From assembly GCA_965226245.1 (NCBI GenBank), contig CBDDCL010000015.1:3658001-3722000 (forward strand): 64,000 nucleotides of DNA, written 5' to 3'. Position 1 is the stretch's first letter; each line of letters begins with the position of its first letter. This document shows positions 25,594-33,684 of the stretch, one piece after another. Position numbers and translations under genes: made by a program. The notes under the pieces are model-generated. The model ran no database searches and was not told the origin of the DNA. It saw only the letters and a list, made by a program, of their open reading frames with translations. Origin of the DNA: CBDCYS01 sp965226245. Its GTDB lineage: Bacteria > Acidobacteriota > Terriglobia > Bryobacterales > UBA6623.

Positions 25594-26916
25594 ATGGGTT
25601 TCGCTTGGCGGGTGGCCGCTTTGGCTTTGGCTGTCAGCGGTTTGTCGGTTGCGGCGGAGAGGGAGCCGCTGGAGGTCTACCAGCAACGGCGCGAGACGCT
25701 GGCAAGCAAGCATTCCGACGGCATCATCCTGCTGTTTGGCTACGGAGAGCGCGAGGCGCAGGACGTGCGCTCGCCTTTTCGGCAGGAGAGCAACTTTTAC
25801 TACCTGACTGGCTGGAATGAGCCGGGCGCGAGCCTTTTGCTGCTTCCGCAAAACGAGTCCCGCGAGAAGTACCGAGAGATTCTTTTCTTGCCGGCCCGCG
25901 ATGCTTCCGAAGAAGACTGGAATGGCTCTAGGGCCGGTCCGGATGATCCCGAGATTCTGGGCCTCACGGGATTTTCTGATGTCCGTGACGTGGAGAGGCT
26001 GGGGTCAGCCATGAGCCGGGCGCTGGAGGACTACGGTTACGTGCGGTCCCTGCTGCCGGGCAAAGTCGGATTCGCCGACCAGCCGGAACCGGACCGCACA
26101 GAGCGACTGGAGGAGCTTGCAACGGCGCATGCCATCGGGGATGCGAGGCCGGCGATCGCCGCCATGCGGGCGGTCAAGACGCAGGGTGAAGTCGGATTCA
26201 TCGAGCGAGCCATTGGGGCCACGGTCGCGGCGCATCGGGCGGCCTGGAGGAAGATTCGTCCGGGCATCCACGAGTACCAAGTGAGCGGCGTGATGATCGG
26301 CAAGATGCTGGAGCTGGGCTGCTCGCGGCCTGCCTACGCTCCGATCGTCGGCAGCGGTCCGCGGGCGCTGACCCTGCACTACGTTGAGAATAGCGGCCGT
26401 TTGGAGAGTGGAGAGCTGGTACTGATGGACGTGGGAGGGGAATATGGCCACTACGCGGCCGACCTTACGCGGACCGTTCCCGTGAATGGCCGGTTTACTG
26501 CCCGGCAGAAGGAACTTTACGAGATTGTTCTGGGCGCCGAGGAGGCCGCGATCGCCGCGGTAAGACCGGGCATGACTCTCGCAGGGCGGGGCCGGAGCAG
26601 TTTGTATGAGGTTGCGCTCGAGTATCTCGATTCGCACGGCAAGGACAAGGGCGGTGATTCCTTGGGGCGGTATCTGAGGCATAGCATCGGCCACTATGTC
26701 GGCTTGGGCGTACACGATCCGGGAAGTCCGCACAACCCGCTCCAGGCGGGAATGGTCATTGCGATCGAGTGCGGACTGTATATCCCGGAAGAGAAGATCG
26801 GCATTCGCATCGAAGATATGGTGCTGGTGACGAAGGACGGCGGGCGGGTGTTGAGCGGGGCGCTGCCCCGGGGGGTTGAGGAGATCGAGGAAATTATGGC
26901 GGGTGGGGGACGTTAG
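25594..26916 (+). CDS. Secreted Xaa-Pro aminopeptidase (M24B family)
   Basis: This 440-residue protein starts at ATG 25594 and has a signal peptide (MGFAWRVAALALAVSGLSVA). It removes N-terminal residues preceding proline. The N-terminal creatinase-like domain (HSDGIILLFGYGEREAQD, NFYYLTGWNEPGA) precedes the pita-bread catalytic domain. The metal ligands are Asp279, Asp290, His367, Glu392 and Glu407, and the catalytic histidines are His363 and His374. All expected residues are present. Most family members are cytoplasmic; the leader suggests periplasmic peptide scavenging, in line with the other secreted peptidases here. Confidence 0.92.
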   Translation: MGFAWRVAALALAVSGLSVAAEREPLEVYQQRRETLASKHSDGIILLFGYGEREAQDVRSPFRQESNFYYLTGWNEPGASLLLLPQNESREKYREILFLPARDASEEDWNGSRAGPDDPEILGLTGFSDVRDVERLGSAMSRALEDYGYVRSLLPGKVGFADQPEPDRTERLEELATAHAIGDARPAIAAMRAVKTQGEVGFIERAIGATVAAHRAAWRKIRPGIHEYQVSGVMIGKMLELGCSRPAYAPIVGSGPRALTLHYVENSGRLESGELVLMDVGGEYGHYAADLTRTVPVNGRFTARQKELYEIVLGAEEAAIAAVRPGMTLAGRGRSSLYEVALEYLDSHGKDKGGDSLGRYLRHSIGHYVGLGVHDPGSPHNPLQAGMVIAIECGLYIPEEKIGIRIEDMVLVTKDGGRVLSGALPRGVEEIEEIMAGGGR

Positions 26917-26977
26917 CCCGCATTTCTCGCCACCTGACGGTCGAAGCACGCGATAAGGCCCGCCATTACTTCGTTGC
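26913..26977. repeat. Dispersed repeat, family R6, copy 1
   Basis: From the stop codon of the peptidase gene onward, the sequence TTAGCCCGCATTTCTCGCC through GCCCGCCATTACTTCGTTGCG is the reverse complement of 44701-44766, with a few changes. Copy 1 abuts the coding sequence so closely that it includes its stop codon. It is not an inverted repeat itself. Confidence 0.7.
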
Positions 26978-27010
26978 GGGCCGTGGGTGTCTGGAATGTG
27001 GAAACGCCAA

Positions 27011-27058
27011 GCGTCGACAAAAGTGTCGACGCGGCAAGCTGAGAGCTTGCGCCACGAG
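27011..27058. repeat. Dispersed hairpin repeat, family R2, copy 2
   Basis: The sequence GCGTCGACAAAAGTGTCGAC is followed by GCGGCAAGCTGAGAGCTTGC and GCCACGAG. There are two stacked hairpins. It is nearly identical to 61316-61362. Confidence 0.85.
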
Positions 27059-27109
27059 AGTCGAGATGGGTTTTTGTTGGGTGCCCGGCAGGTGGCGCTT
27101 GACGGCACG

Positions 27110-27159
27110 GACATGTCGCCAGGAATGGCGACACGGCACGTCTGGAGACGTGCGCCACG
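27110..27159. repeat. Dispersed hairpin repeat, family R2b, copy 2
   Basis: This unit is identical to 19992-20041 and again follows an R2 unit by about 50 bases. The R2/R2b pair therefore behaves as a composite unit at two sites in the window. Confidence 0.85.
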
Positions 27160-27212
27160 TCAGGGTGGCCGGTCCGTCCTGGAACGCAGCCCTGCTCTCG
27201 AACGGCGGGCCG

Positions 27213-27866
27213 CTACTCTTCGGAATAACCGTAGACGACGACGCCGACTACATCCTCGGCGGCTTTGAGGTCGAGGACCCAGTGTTCCATGTCGTCTTGC
27301 CAGATGTGGGCGGACTCGTCTCCATCGGGCAACTCCAGACGCATGATAGTCGGGTGGGGGTTGCCGGAGGAGTCCATGCTCATCTGTGTCAAGGGCTCGA
27401 AATCGTAGTTCTTGGCGGGTTCTTTGTCTGCTTCAACCGTGATCAGCACGGCGAAATCACGGCTGGCGGCGACGCCCATGTGGTCTCCGTTTTCCGGATG
27501 CAACCCAAAGCGCATCGTGTACACTCCGGGCTTGATGTGCTGCTCGCGGAAATCAGATCCCGTATCGGGGAAACGGACGACACCGAGAAGCGCCCCCTCG
27601 GGGATTGCGTCGAACCTTACCCCGAAGCCGCCCGAAGCCTCCCCTTCAAATGCGCTGGACCGCATCCAGAACTCGGCGGCTACCTTTCCGTCGGGCCCCG
27701 TGGCCACCACGCCTTCGGATTGAAGCATCGAGCTGAGCGCTTCGGCAAGGTCCTCGGGTGGCGGCGGGCCTCCGCCGGAGGCCTGAAAATCTCCGGCAGC
27801 AGCCAGCGGGAGGCTCACGGCCAATGCCAGGAAAGTAACGATCGCGGGGCGTCTTGTGATTTTCAT
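27213..27866 (-). CDS. Secreted hypothetical protein
   Basis: This 217-residue protein starts at ATG 27866 with a signal peptide (ITRRPAIVTFLALAVSLPLAAA). The mature part contains EFWMRSSAFEGEASGGFGVR, GVVRFPDTGSDFREQHIKPG and VYTMRFGLHPENGDHMG, a beta-sandwich-like pattern common to acidobacterial secreted proteins of unknown function. No catalytic motif is seen. It lies 145 bases downstream of the DUF1326 gene on the same strand, but a terminator lies between them, so it probably has its own promoter. Confidence 0.6.
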   Translation of the reverse strand: MKITRRPAIVTFLALAVSLPLAAAGDFQASGGGPPPPEDLAEALSSMLQSEGVVATGPDGKVAAEFWMRSSAFEGEASGGFGVRFDAIPEGALLGVVRFPDTGSDFREQHIKPGVYTMRFGLHPENGDHMGVAASRDFAVLITVEADKEPAKNYDFEPLTQMSMDSSGNPHPTIMRLELPDGDESAHIWQDDMEHWVLDLKAAEDVVGVVVYGYSEE

Positions 27867-27935
27867 AACTCGTATCCTTGTTGACGGGCCAGTGGCTCGA
27901 AGGGTTTCGCCGCGCGAAGACTTGTTTCGGGCCAG

Positions 27936-27977
27936 AGAAGAAAAACGGCAGGAAGCCGCGACACAGCTCCCTGCCGT
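27936..27977 (-). terminator. Rho-independent terminator after the DUF1326 gene
   Basis: On the minus strand an 8-bp stem (ACGGCAGG with CCTGCCGT) closes a 17-base loop and is followed by TTTTTCTTC. It lies 35 bases after the stop of the gene ending at 28012. Confidence 0.75.
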
Positions 27978-28011
27978 CATGGTAGAACTCTTTGCTCCGT
28001 CCGATCGATGA

Positions 28012-28698
28012 TCAGTCGGTGTGCACGGCGCCGCCACCGAACGTTCCGAGATAGGCGCTGCTGCGGCGGGGAGCGCTGAATATTACTCCCAGGCCCTGGC
28101 CGTCGAAGCGGTTCTCGAGCGCGAACGCCGGCATGGCGTGATCCAGTTCGACGAGGGGAGCATAGTAGAGGTCCTCCAGATGGCAGAGAGAGTCTGTCTC
28201 TTCAATCTCTCTCGTCTCCACGCGAACCAAATTGCCCGCTGTCAGCGTCGCGCGCCGGGCGTGAATGTTGCCGTGGACGTCGAGGCTGATCGGGGCGACT
28301 TCGGTGCGAACCACATCGTTGAGCAGGTCGTTGCTTGCGCCCTTGGCAAAAGACGCGAGTGCTTCTCGCTGTTGCTCGGAAGCGCGCTCGTCGAAGATAA
28401 GCACTGATTTCACCGGGTAGGGGTTGCTGAAGGGATCACCCAAAGTCGAGTTTGCCCGGATGACGGCAACAACGCTCAAGCCATCGAGCGGCACGCCGTT
28501 ATAGGCGCCCTGGTCCACCTGCCAAGCCATGACGGCCAGGTCGCCGCGGATCCCCATTTCGGAGTTGGCGAAGCAATGGGATGCGTAAACCTCCGCGTTG
28601 CGGGCTTCGAGGTAGCGGCCTTGTATTTCGCTTGCGCCGGCTACCGCGGCTGTCGCGGCCAACAGGATTGCTACTAGACATGCAGTTTTGTTTTTCAT
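28012..28698 (-). CDS. Secreted DUF1326-domain protein
   Basis: This 228-residue protein starts at ATG 28698 with GGAG upstream; a TTG six bases earlier is the alternative. A signal peptide (KTACLVAILLAATAAVAGAS) is followed by the DUF1326 pattern: GRYLEARNAEVYASHCFANS, then GDLAVMAWQVDQGAYNGVPL, then LSVVAVIRANSTLGDP. The family is of unknown function, sometimes linked to metal or redox proteins through a conserved Cys. A terminator follows, so it is probably monocistronic. Confidence 0.75.
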   Translation of the reverse strand: MKNKTACLVAILLAATAAVAGASEIQGRYLEARNAEVYASHCFANSEMGIRGDLAVMAWQVDQGAYNGVPLDGLSVVAVIRANSTLGDPFSNPYPVKSVLIFDERASEQQREALASFAKGASNDLLNDVVRTEVAPISLDVHGNIHARRATLTAGNLVRVETREIEETDSLCHLEDLYYAPLVELDHAMPAFALENRFDGQGLGVIFSAPRRSSAYLGTFGGGAVHTD

Positions 28699-28903
28699 TT
28701 TCAATGACTCCAGTTGCTCCGAGGCGCTGCTCGGAAATAGACGGTTACTTTTTCTATTCTACTACGTCGGTGGACGGCGCAGGCACCTGGGTAAGACACT
28801 ACCGGCGCCTGCGGGGCCTCCGCCGTCTTTCGTTGGCTATTGCCTTTAGGGCGGCCAATTGGGCTGCTAGCTGAAACCGCTCCCTCACGGTCGCGGCTCC
28901 GGC

Positions 28904-29116
28904 TTACAGCTTTTCATAGCACGAGCGTGAGGCCGTGCACGTCTCCTCGTCGGCCACCTCGCTGTCGGGGCCGAGCGGGCTTTGAGTATAGACGCACCAA
29001 TAGATACGTGTATTCGATTTCGGCACCGTCGGATCATCATCCGCGTCGATGAACATGCCCTTCCAGCGAAGGGCCTCACACTGATTCGTGAGAACCTTCA
29101 AGCCCGCGTTCCGCAT
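28904..29116 (-). CDS. Small cysteine-containing protein in the molybdenum hydroxylase operon
   Basis: This 70-residue protein starts at ATG 29116, two bases after the stop of the FAD subunit, so it is almost certainly translated from the same messenger. It contains four cysteines (NQCEALRWKGMF, IYWCVYTQSP, EETCTASRSCYEKL), two near the C-terminus spaced Cys-x5-Cys. There is no signal peptide. I recognise no family. Its position suggests an accessory role in the operon, such as an assembly factor or extra redox component, which is inference only. Confidence 0.6.
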   Translation of the reverse strand: MRNAGLKVLTNQCEALRWKGMFIDADDDPTVPKSNTRIYWCVYTQSPLGPDSEVADEETCTASRSCYEKL

Positions 29117-29118
29117 CA

Positions 29119-30102
29119 CTAGACACTCCCTGCGGCCGCCTGGAGAATAGCCCGTTTGAGGGCCACGCTGGCGAGCCGCGCCTTGTGGCTGTTCTGGCTC
29201 AGCGGAGTTGCCTTGGCAACGGCCGCCTCTCCCGCCGCCGCCGCGGTTTCTTCGCTGACTGGCTTGCCTTTGAGCGCCTGCTCGGCCTCGGGCGCGCGCC
29301 ACGGCGTCGGAGCCACATGCCCCAGGACGATACGCGCGCTTTCGACGTTGCTGCCGCTCATCTTGATGGAAACCGCCGCCGCCGCCAAAGGCCAATCCAT
29401 CAGATTCCGCTGGCGCACCTCGTAGGTTGCGTTCGCGGAGGCGCCGCCCGGGATTACGATTTCGGTCAAGATCTCGTTGGGCTGAAGGCTGAGCTCCCTC
29501 TCGTTGCCGTTCGCCGGCGTGTGGAAGAGTTTCTCCACGGCCAGCTCACGGTCACCGCCCGGCGAGGCGATCTTTACTCGGGCGTCCAGGGCGATTAAGG
29601 CGGGCGCCAGGCTCGAGGCGCTGACAAAATACGCCGGCCCGCTGTTGCCTAAGATCGCGTGGTATTGATTCTCACCGTTTGGAACGAGCGACTTGCCGCT
29701 GGAATCCTGCCCCAGCAGCCCGAACCCATTGCGGAAATACCAACAACGGGGCCGCTGGCAAAGCTCGCCGCCAACGGTTCCCATCGAGCGCATTTGCCCG
29801 CCGCCAATTCCATCCGCCGCCTGGGCAAGGGAAGCATACTGGCCGCGAACCTGCGGATTCGCCAGCAATTCATCGATCGTGACCAATGCGCCGATACGAA
29901 GCCCGTCACCCGAGGAACTGATGCCATGAAGATCAGCCAGGTTCCTCAAGCCGACAAGCCGTTTCGGGGTGTGTATCCGCTCCTTCATCAAGCTGAGCAG
30001 ATCCGTGCCTCCGGCCAAAATGTCGGTTTCGCCCGCGGTGGACGAAAGAAGGTCAAGCGCTCCTTTCACAGTGTCGGGAGCTGCATATTCGAATGCCTGC
30101 AT
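29119..30102 (-). CDS. FAD-binding subunit of xanthine-oxidase-family molybdenum hydroxylase
   Basis: This 327-residue protein passes electrons between the Fe-S subunit and FAD. It has AGGTDLLSLMKERI (FAD pyrophosphate loop), the second FAD motif IGGGQMRSMGTVGGELCQ, and the CO-dehydrogenase flavoprotein C-terminal domain. It is closest in style to PaoB/YagS, which carries an extra [4Fe-4S] cluster bound by four Cys. Here only LCQRPRCWYFR is present, and the positions of the other two Cys read FGLLGQDSSGKSL, so that cluster is probably absent. The start overlaps the molybdenum subunit stop (TAATG). Confidence 0.9.
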   Translation of the reverse strand: MQAFEYAAPDTVKGALDLLSSTAGETDILAGGTDLLSLMKERIHTPKRLVGLRNLADLHGISSSGDGLRIGALVTIDELLANPQVRGQYASLAQAADGIGGGQMRSMGTVGGELCQRPRCWYFRNGFGLLGQDSSGKSLVPNGENQYHAILGNSGPAYFVSASSLAPALIALDARVKIASPGGDRELAVEKLFHTPANGNERELSLQPNEILTEIVIPGGASANATYEVRQRNLMDWPLAAAAVSIKMSGSNVESARIVLGHVAPTPWRAPEAEQALKGKPVSEETAAAAGEAAVAKATPLSQNSHKARLASVALKRAILQAAAGSV

Positions 30103-32252
30103 TACGCCATCCCTCCTTTTTCAAGAGCTGCCAGGACTTTGCCCGGGGTCACGGGCAAGGTTGGAACACGAACGCCGATTGCATTGAATACGGCGTTACC
30201 GATGGCGGCGCCGGGCGAAATCGCCGGAGGCTCGCCAAGGCCGACGACGCCGCGGTCGTCGTAGTCGCCGGTCATCATGTGGACATCGAGTTCTCCGATA
30301 TCACCGATGCCGGCCAGCTTGTAGAACTCCATGTCGGCGTTGAGATACTGGCCGCTGGCCTGGTCGTAGACCCGTTCTTCGTAGAGAGCCCAGCAGACGC
30401 CCATGATCAGCGAACCGTAGACCTGGCTTTCGGCCAGCTTGAGGTCGATAATCAAACCGCAATCCTGGACCGCGATCAGCTTGTTCATGCTGACGATTCC
30501 GGTTTCGATATCGACCGAAACGTCAGCCATCTGGATACCGCCCACGCCGCTGTCGGCGAGCTTGCCGCCGTTGCGGTCGGGCTGTTTGCCGCTTCCCATG
30601 ACGGAGCGCGCACCCAGCTTCTTGCAGGCCGCTTTCCAGCTCAAGCGCTGATCGGCGCCGCGGACGCTGATGAAGCCGTCTTTGGCGACCAGCTGATCGG
30701 CGTCTACTCCGAAAGCAGGAGCAACCACTTTTTTCAGCTCTTCCAAGGCGTCGACAGCGGCACGGCGAGTCGAGGACGAAACGCCTCCGACCGTCGTGCT
30801 TCCGCCGGATGCGCCCGACGGCGGGTACTTGCTGTCACCCATTTCGACCGTCACGGCTTCGACCGGCAAGCCCAGAGTTTCGGCCAGCACGATGGCGATC
30901 ACCGTGCGGGTGCCGGAACCGAGATCCTGACTGCCGAGAGCGGCAACGGCGCTGCCATCGGGGTGGATGGTGACCTCGCAATTGCTGTCATGCGGCCGCC
31001 CTCCCCAGGTGTGCATCGAGAAGCCGACACCGCGTTTGACGGGACCGGGCGTCTTGTCTCCCGGAGGATGCCACCTGTTCTTCCAGGCGATCATGTCGGC
31101 CCCGATCGCCAGCTCCTTGCGGTAGACGTCGGGCCGCGCGGTCAGGCCGATGTTCTTGATCACGAGATCCAGAGGATCCATGTCCAGTTTCGCGGCCAGA
31201 TCGGTGTAAGCGCCCCAGGTCAGCACGGCGGCTTGCGGATGGTTGGGAGCCCGCCAGGCGCGCGCCGGCCCAGTGTTAGTCGCAACGCTGAGGTGCCGCA
31301 CCTTGTGGTTCGGCGGCGCCATCACATAGGGCAGCGGAGGCGCGCCGCGGCTGGTCACGCCGCCCGTCGACCAGGTTTCTGACTGGTAGGCGACCAGCGT
31401 ACCGTCTTTTTTGGCCGCGACCTTGATCTTGCCGAAATCGGACGGGCGCCCGCCGGCGATTTGCAGCTCTTCGTCGCGGTCCAGCATCAACTTGACCGGG
31501 CGACCCGTTTTCTTCGACAACTTGGCGCAGGAAACGCCCCATGAGTCGATGGCGAACTTGGCGCCGAAACCGCCGCCCATCACGGGAGTGAGGACTCGAA
31601 TCTGATTGGGGCTGACGTTGCCAATGCTCTCGTCGCGGGAAAGGTTTTTCGCCAGGTCCGCTCCGATGCGGCCTACCGCCTGCGTCGACGCGTAGACGAT
31701 GATTTCGTCGCCGCTCCAGTCCACAACCTGGCCATGCGGCTCCAGGCAACAGTGCGTGATCGTTGGAAGACCGTAAAAGCCTTCGTGGACTACGTCGGCC
31801 TGTGCGAAAGCCGTGTCGGGATCGCCTTCGGTTTTGTCCGAAGCCGGCTTCACCGCCGAGCCCGCGTTGTCAATGTTCTCTTCCTTGACAAGGTGCGGCA
31901 AGACCTCGTAGTCAATCTTCACCGCACGGACGGCGTCGCGCGCAATTTCTTCGGTATCGGCGGCAACGGCCGCGATCTCGGTTCCGACCCACTGCACCTC
32001 GGTGCCTTCACCCTTGATGATGTCGACGCCGCGGACACCTTTGATTGCTTCCGCGGCGCTGGTATCGATCTTGGTAATGCGGGCGTGAGCATGCGGACTG
32101 GTCACCAGCCTCGCGGTCAGCATCCCAGGCAGCGCGCGGTCGTAGGCGTAAGTCGCCCGTCCGGTCACCTTGTCGGGACCGTCGATACGGCTGGTGTTTC
32201 CTCCAATGAGGCTGCGTTCTGCCGCAGCCGGCCAATCATATTTAGTCGCCAC
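30102..32252 (-). CDS. Molybdenum-cofactor subunit of xanthine-oxidase-family hydroxylase
   Basis: This 716-residue catalytic subunit hydroxylates or oxidises aldehydes or heterocycles at a molybdenum cofactor. It starts at GTG 32252. It shows GKVTGRATYAYDRALPGML at the N-terminus, the cofactor motif MGGGFGAKF, GSQDLGSGTRTVIAIVLAE, and the active-site glutamate region VVGLGEPPAISPGAA near the end. The domain order fits PaoC/YagR and isoquinoline oxidoreductase-like proteins. The Tat signal is on the Fe-S partner, so the complex is probably exported by piggyback. It overlaps both neighbouring genes. The substrate is not predictable from the sequence. Confidence 0.93.
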   Translation of the reverse strand: MATKYDWPAAAERSLIGGNTSRIDGPDKVTGRATYAYDRALPGMLTARLVTSPHAHARITKIDTSAAEAIKGVRGVDIIKGEGTEVQWVGTEIAAVAADTEEIARDAVRAVKIDYEVLPHLVKEENIDNAGSAVKPASDKTEGDPDTAFAQADVVHEGFYGLPTITHCCLEPHGQVVDWSGDEIIVYASTQAVGRIGADLAKNLSRDESIGNVSPNQIRVLTPVMGGGFGAKFAIDSWGVSCAKLSKKTGRPVKLMLDRDEELQIAGGRPSDFGKIKVAAKKDGTLVAYQSETWSTGGVTSRGAPPLPYVMAPPNHKVRHLSVATNTGPARAWRAPNHPQAAVLTWGAYTDLAAKLDMDPLDLVIKNIGLTARPDVYRKELAIGADMIAWKNRWHPPGDKTPGPVKRGVGFSMHTWGGRPHDSNCEVTIHPDGSAVAALGSQDLGSGTRTVIAIVLAETLGLPVEAVTVEMGDSKYPPSGASGGSTTVGGVSSSTRRAAVDALEELKKVVAPAFGVDADQLVAKDGFISVRGADQRLSWKAACKKLGARSVMGSGKQPDRNGGKLADSGVGGIQMADVSVDIETGIVSMNKLIAVQDCGLIIDLKLAESQVYGSLIMGVCWALYEERVYDQASGQYLNADMEFYKLAGIGDIGELDVHMMTGDYDDRGVVGLGEPPAISPGAAIGNAVFNAIGVRVPTLPVTPGKVLAALEKGGMA

Positions 32253-32889
32253 TGGCCCCTCCTCTCAGTTCGCCGGCGGCGTTGAGCACGGCCTGGCGAA
32301 CACCGACGTAGGTGCCGCAGCGGCAGATGTTGCCGCTCAAGCCTTTTTCCACTTCCGCCATGGTTGGGTTGGAATTCTTGTCGAGAAACGCCTTGCAGGC
32401 GACGACGAAACCCGGGGTGCAGAAGCCGCACTGTTGAGCGTCGTTCTCGATGAAATATTTCTGAACCGGGTGCAGATCATCGCCCGACGCCAGACCTTCG
32501 ACGGTCTGGATGTCGCGCCCCTGCGCCTCAATCGCCAGCATCGAGCAAGCGTAGACGGCATTCCCGTCCACGATCACCGTGCAGGCTCCGCACGTAGCGC
32601 GGTCGCAAACCTTCTTCGCGCCCGTGTAGTCGAGATGATTGCGCAGCGCATCCAGCAAGGTTACCCGCGGCTCCAGGCTGACCTTGTGAGCTTTCCCGTT
32701 GATTCTCAAACTCATCGAAACCGGGCCCGGCCCCACCACATGCTGGGCGGCCTTAGCCTCCTGAGTCAGAACTCCGGCGCCGACGGCGCCGCTACCAACG
32801 CCCACACCTTGCATAAAGGTGCGGCGGGAGAAGCCGTTTTTGCGCTGCTGAGTCTTGTCCTGACCTTCATTGGTCTTGTTCGAACTCAC
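32242..32889 (-). CDS. Tat-exported [2Fe-2S] subunit of molybdenum hydroxylase
   Basis: This 215-residue protein is taken from GTG 32889, which has AAGGAAGG well placed upstream; a TTG at 32907 is an alternative. The N-terminus contains a twin-arginine signal (FSRRTFMQGVGVGSGAVGAG). The plant-type ferredoxin domain binds one cluster (CDRATCGACTV and later Cys) and the helical domain the second (QQCGFCTPGF, NICRCGTY). It transfers electrons from the molybdenum site to FAD. Its stop overlaps the next gene by 11 bases. It is the first gene of a four-gene operon running to 28904. Confidence 0.93.
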   Translation of the reverse strand: MSSNKTNEGQDKTQQRKNGFSRRTFMQGVGVGSGAVGAGVLTQEAKAAQHVVGPGPVSMSLRINGKAHKVSLEPRVTLLDALRNHLDYTGAKKVCDRATCGACTVIVDGNAVYACSMLAIEAQGRDIQTVEGLASGDDLHPVQKYFIENDAQQCGFCTPGFVVACKAFLDKNSNPTMAEVEKGLSGNICRCGTYVGVRQAVLNAAGELRGGASGD

Positions 32890-33155
32890 CAGACACCTTC
32901 CTTTCAAAGCAAAAATCCGTCCGATCTCTCCGCAGTCGATAATGACCAGACCGTAACACTATATCAGAACGAGAGAGTCTGTAAAGCCCCCCCAACGTAA
33001 ACGGTGACGGCAAAGTGGCGGACTTCGTCGCCCATGTCATTTAGCGGAGCAATTGACGTAACGCAGGATACGGAAGTGACCGCCCGGGGATGCGCGAGCC
33101 TGGCCGCGTTTGGCCGCGCGTAATCATCGTCATGGACCGGAGACTTGCATTGCCG
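32890..33155. other. Intergenic, upstream region of the molybdenum hydroxylase operon
   Basis: This stretch contains the leader of the divergent minus-strand operon, including an AT-richer segment at 32940-32985 that may hold its promoter. The rest shows no gene. It leads into a series of gene remnants on the other side. Confidence 0.35.
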
Positions 33156-33235
33156 AGGACGTTCCGATCGGCCCGCTCAACACCCGAGAGCGCTGGTTGC
33201 AGGCGCGCCGTAAGGAACTGCTGCCGGTGCGCTAG
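33156..33235 (+). pseudogene. Possible IS91-type transposase scrap
   Basis: One frame reads LNTRERWLQARRKELLPV before a TAG at 33235. It resembles the stretch following the zinc finger in IS91/IS801-family transposases (REKWLEAR-ELLPVPYFH). Nothing on either side continues the homology. The fragment is very short, so the call is weak. Confidence 0.3.
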
Positions 33236-33438
33236 CTTCGTGGCGCGAGCACAGCGTTATGAACCCTGGGCCGTTCGTGCGGAGCTGCCGGCGGTGTGAG
33301 CAAAAGCCATGTTCCGTGGGTACACGGTGTACGCCTCAGTCCGCTTGCCCCGCGGCCGCGCGGCGGGCCTAACCGTTTCCGTTGGATGGTGCGGCTAATC
33401 TTGAATCCTCAGACGGTCTGAGCCGCAGGGAAGCTCGC

Positions 33439-33681
33439 ATGACCACCGCGACCCAGCCACGACCGCGACCGCTGAGGAGAGGGCTCACCAAGACGCTGCT
33501 TGTGCCCGGCGCCGAAGTGACGGTACGCGGCTACCAGAGTAAGGACCGGCTGTGCGACCCGAGCTGCAAGGACGGCGGGCGCGACATCACTTTTTCCGAC
33601 GGGCGCAAGCTGTTCATGGGATCTTCTGGAACGGGTGCGCCGCTCGATGGTATCGACCCCAGAGAGCCGCAGCGTCGCTGA
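33439..33681 (+). pseudogene. C-terminal part of a DUF6152-family protein
   Basis: The frame encodes LRRGLTKTLLVPGAEVTVRG, then GGRDITFSDGRKLFMGSSGT and GAP before the stop. This is the end of the DUF6152 OB-like secreted proteins common in Acidobacteriota. The signal peptide and first half are missing, although an ATG at 33439 is in frame. It converges with the secreted protein gene at 33685, a family that often accompanies DUF6152 genes. Confidence 0.55.
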
Positions 33682-33684
33682 GCT

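Noticed and set aside
33241..33299. Continuation of the supposed IS91 remnant
   Set aside because: After the stop at 33235 no frame resumes the family pattern.
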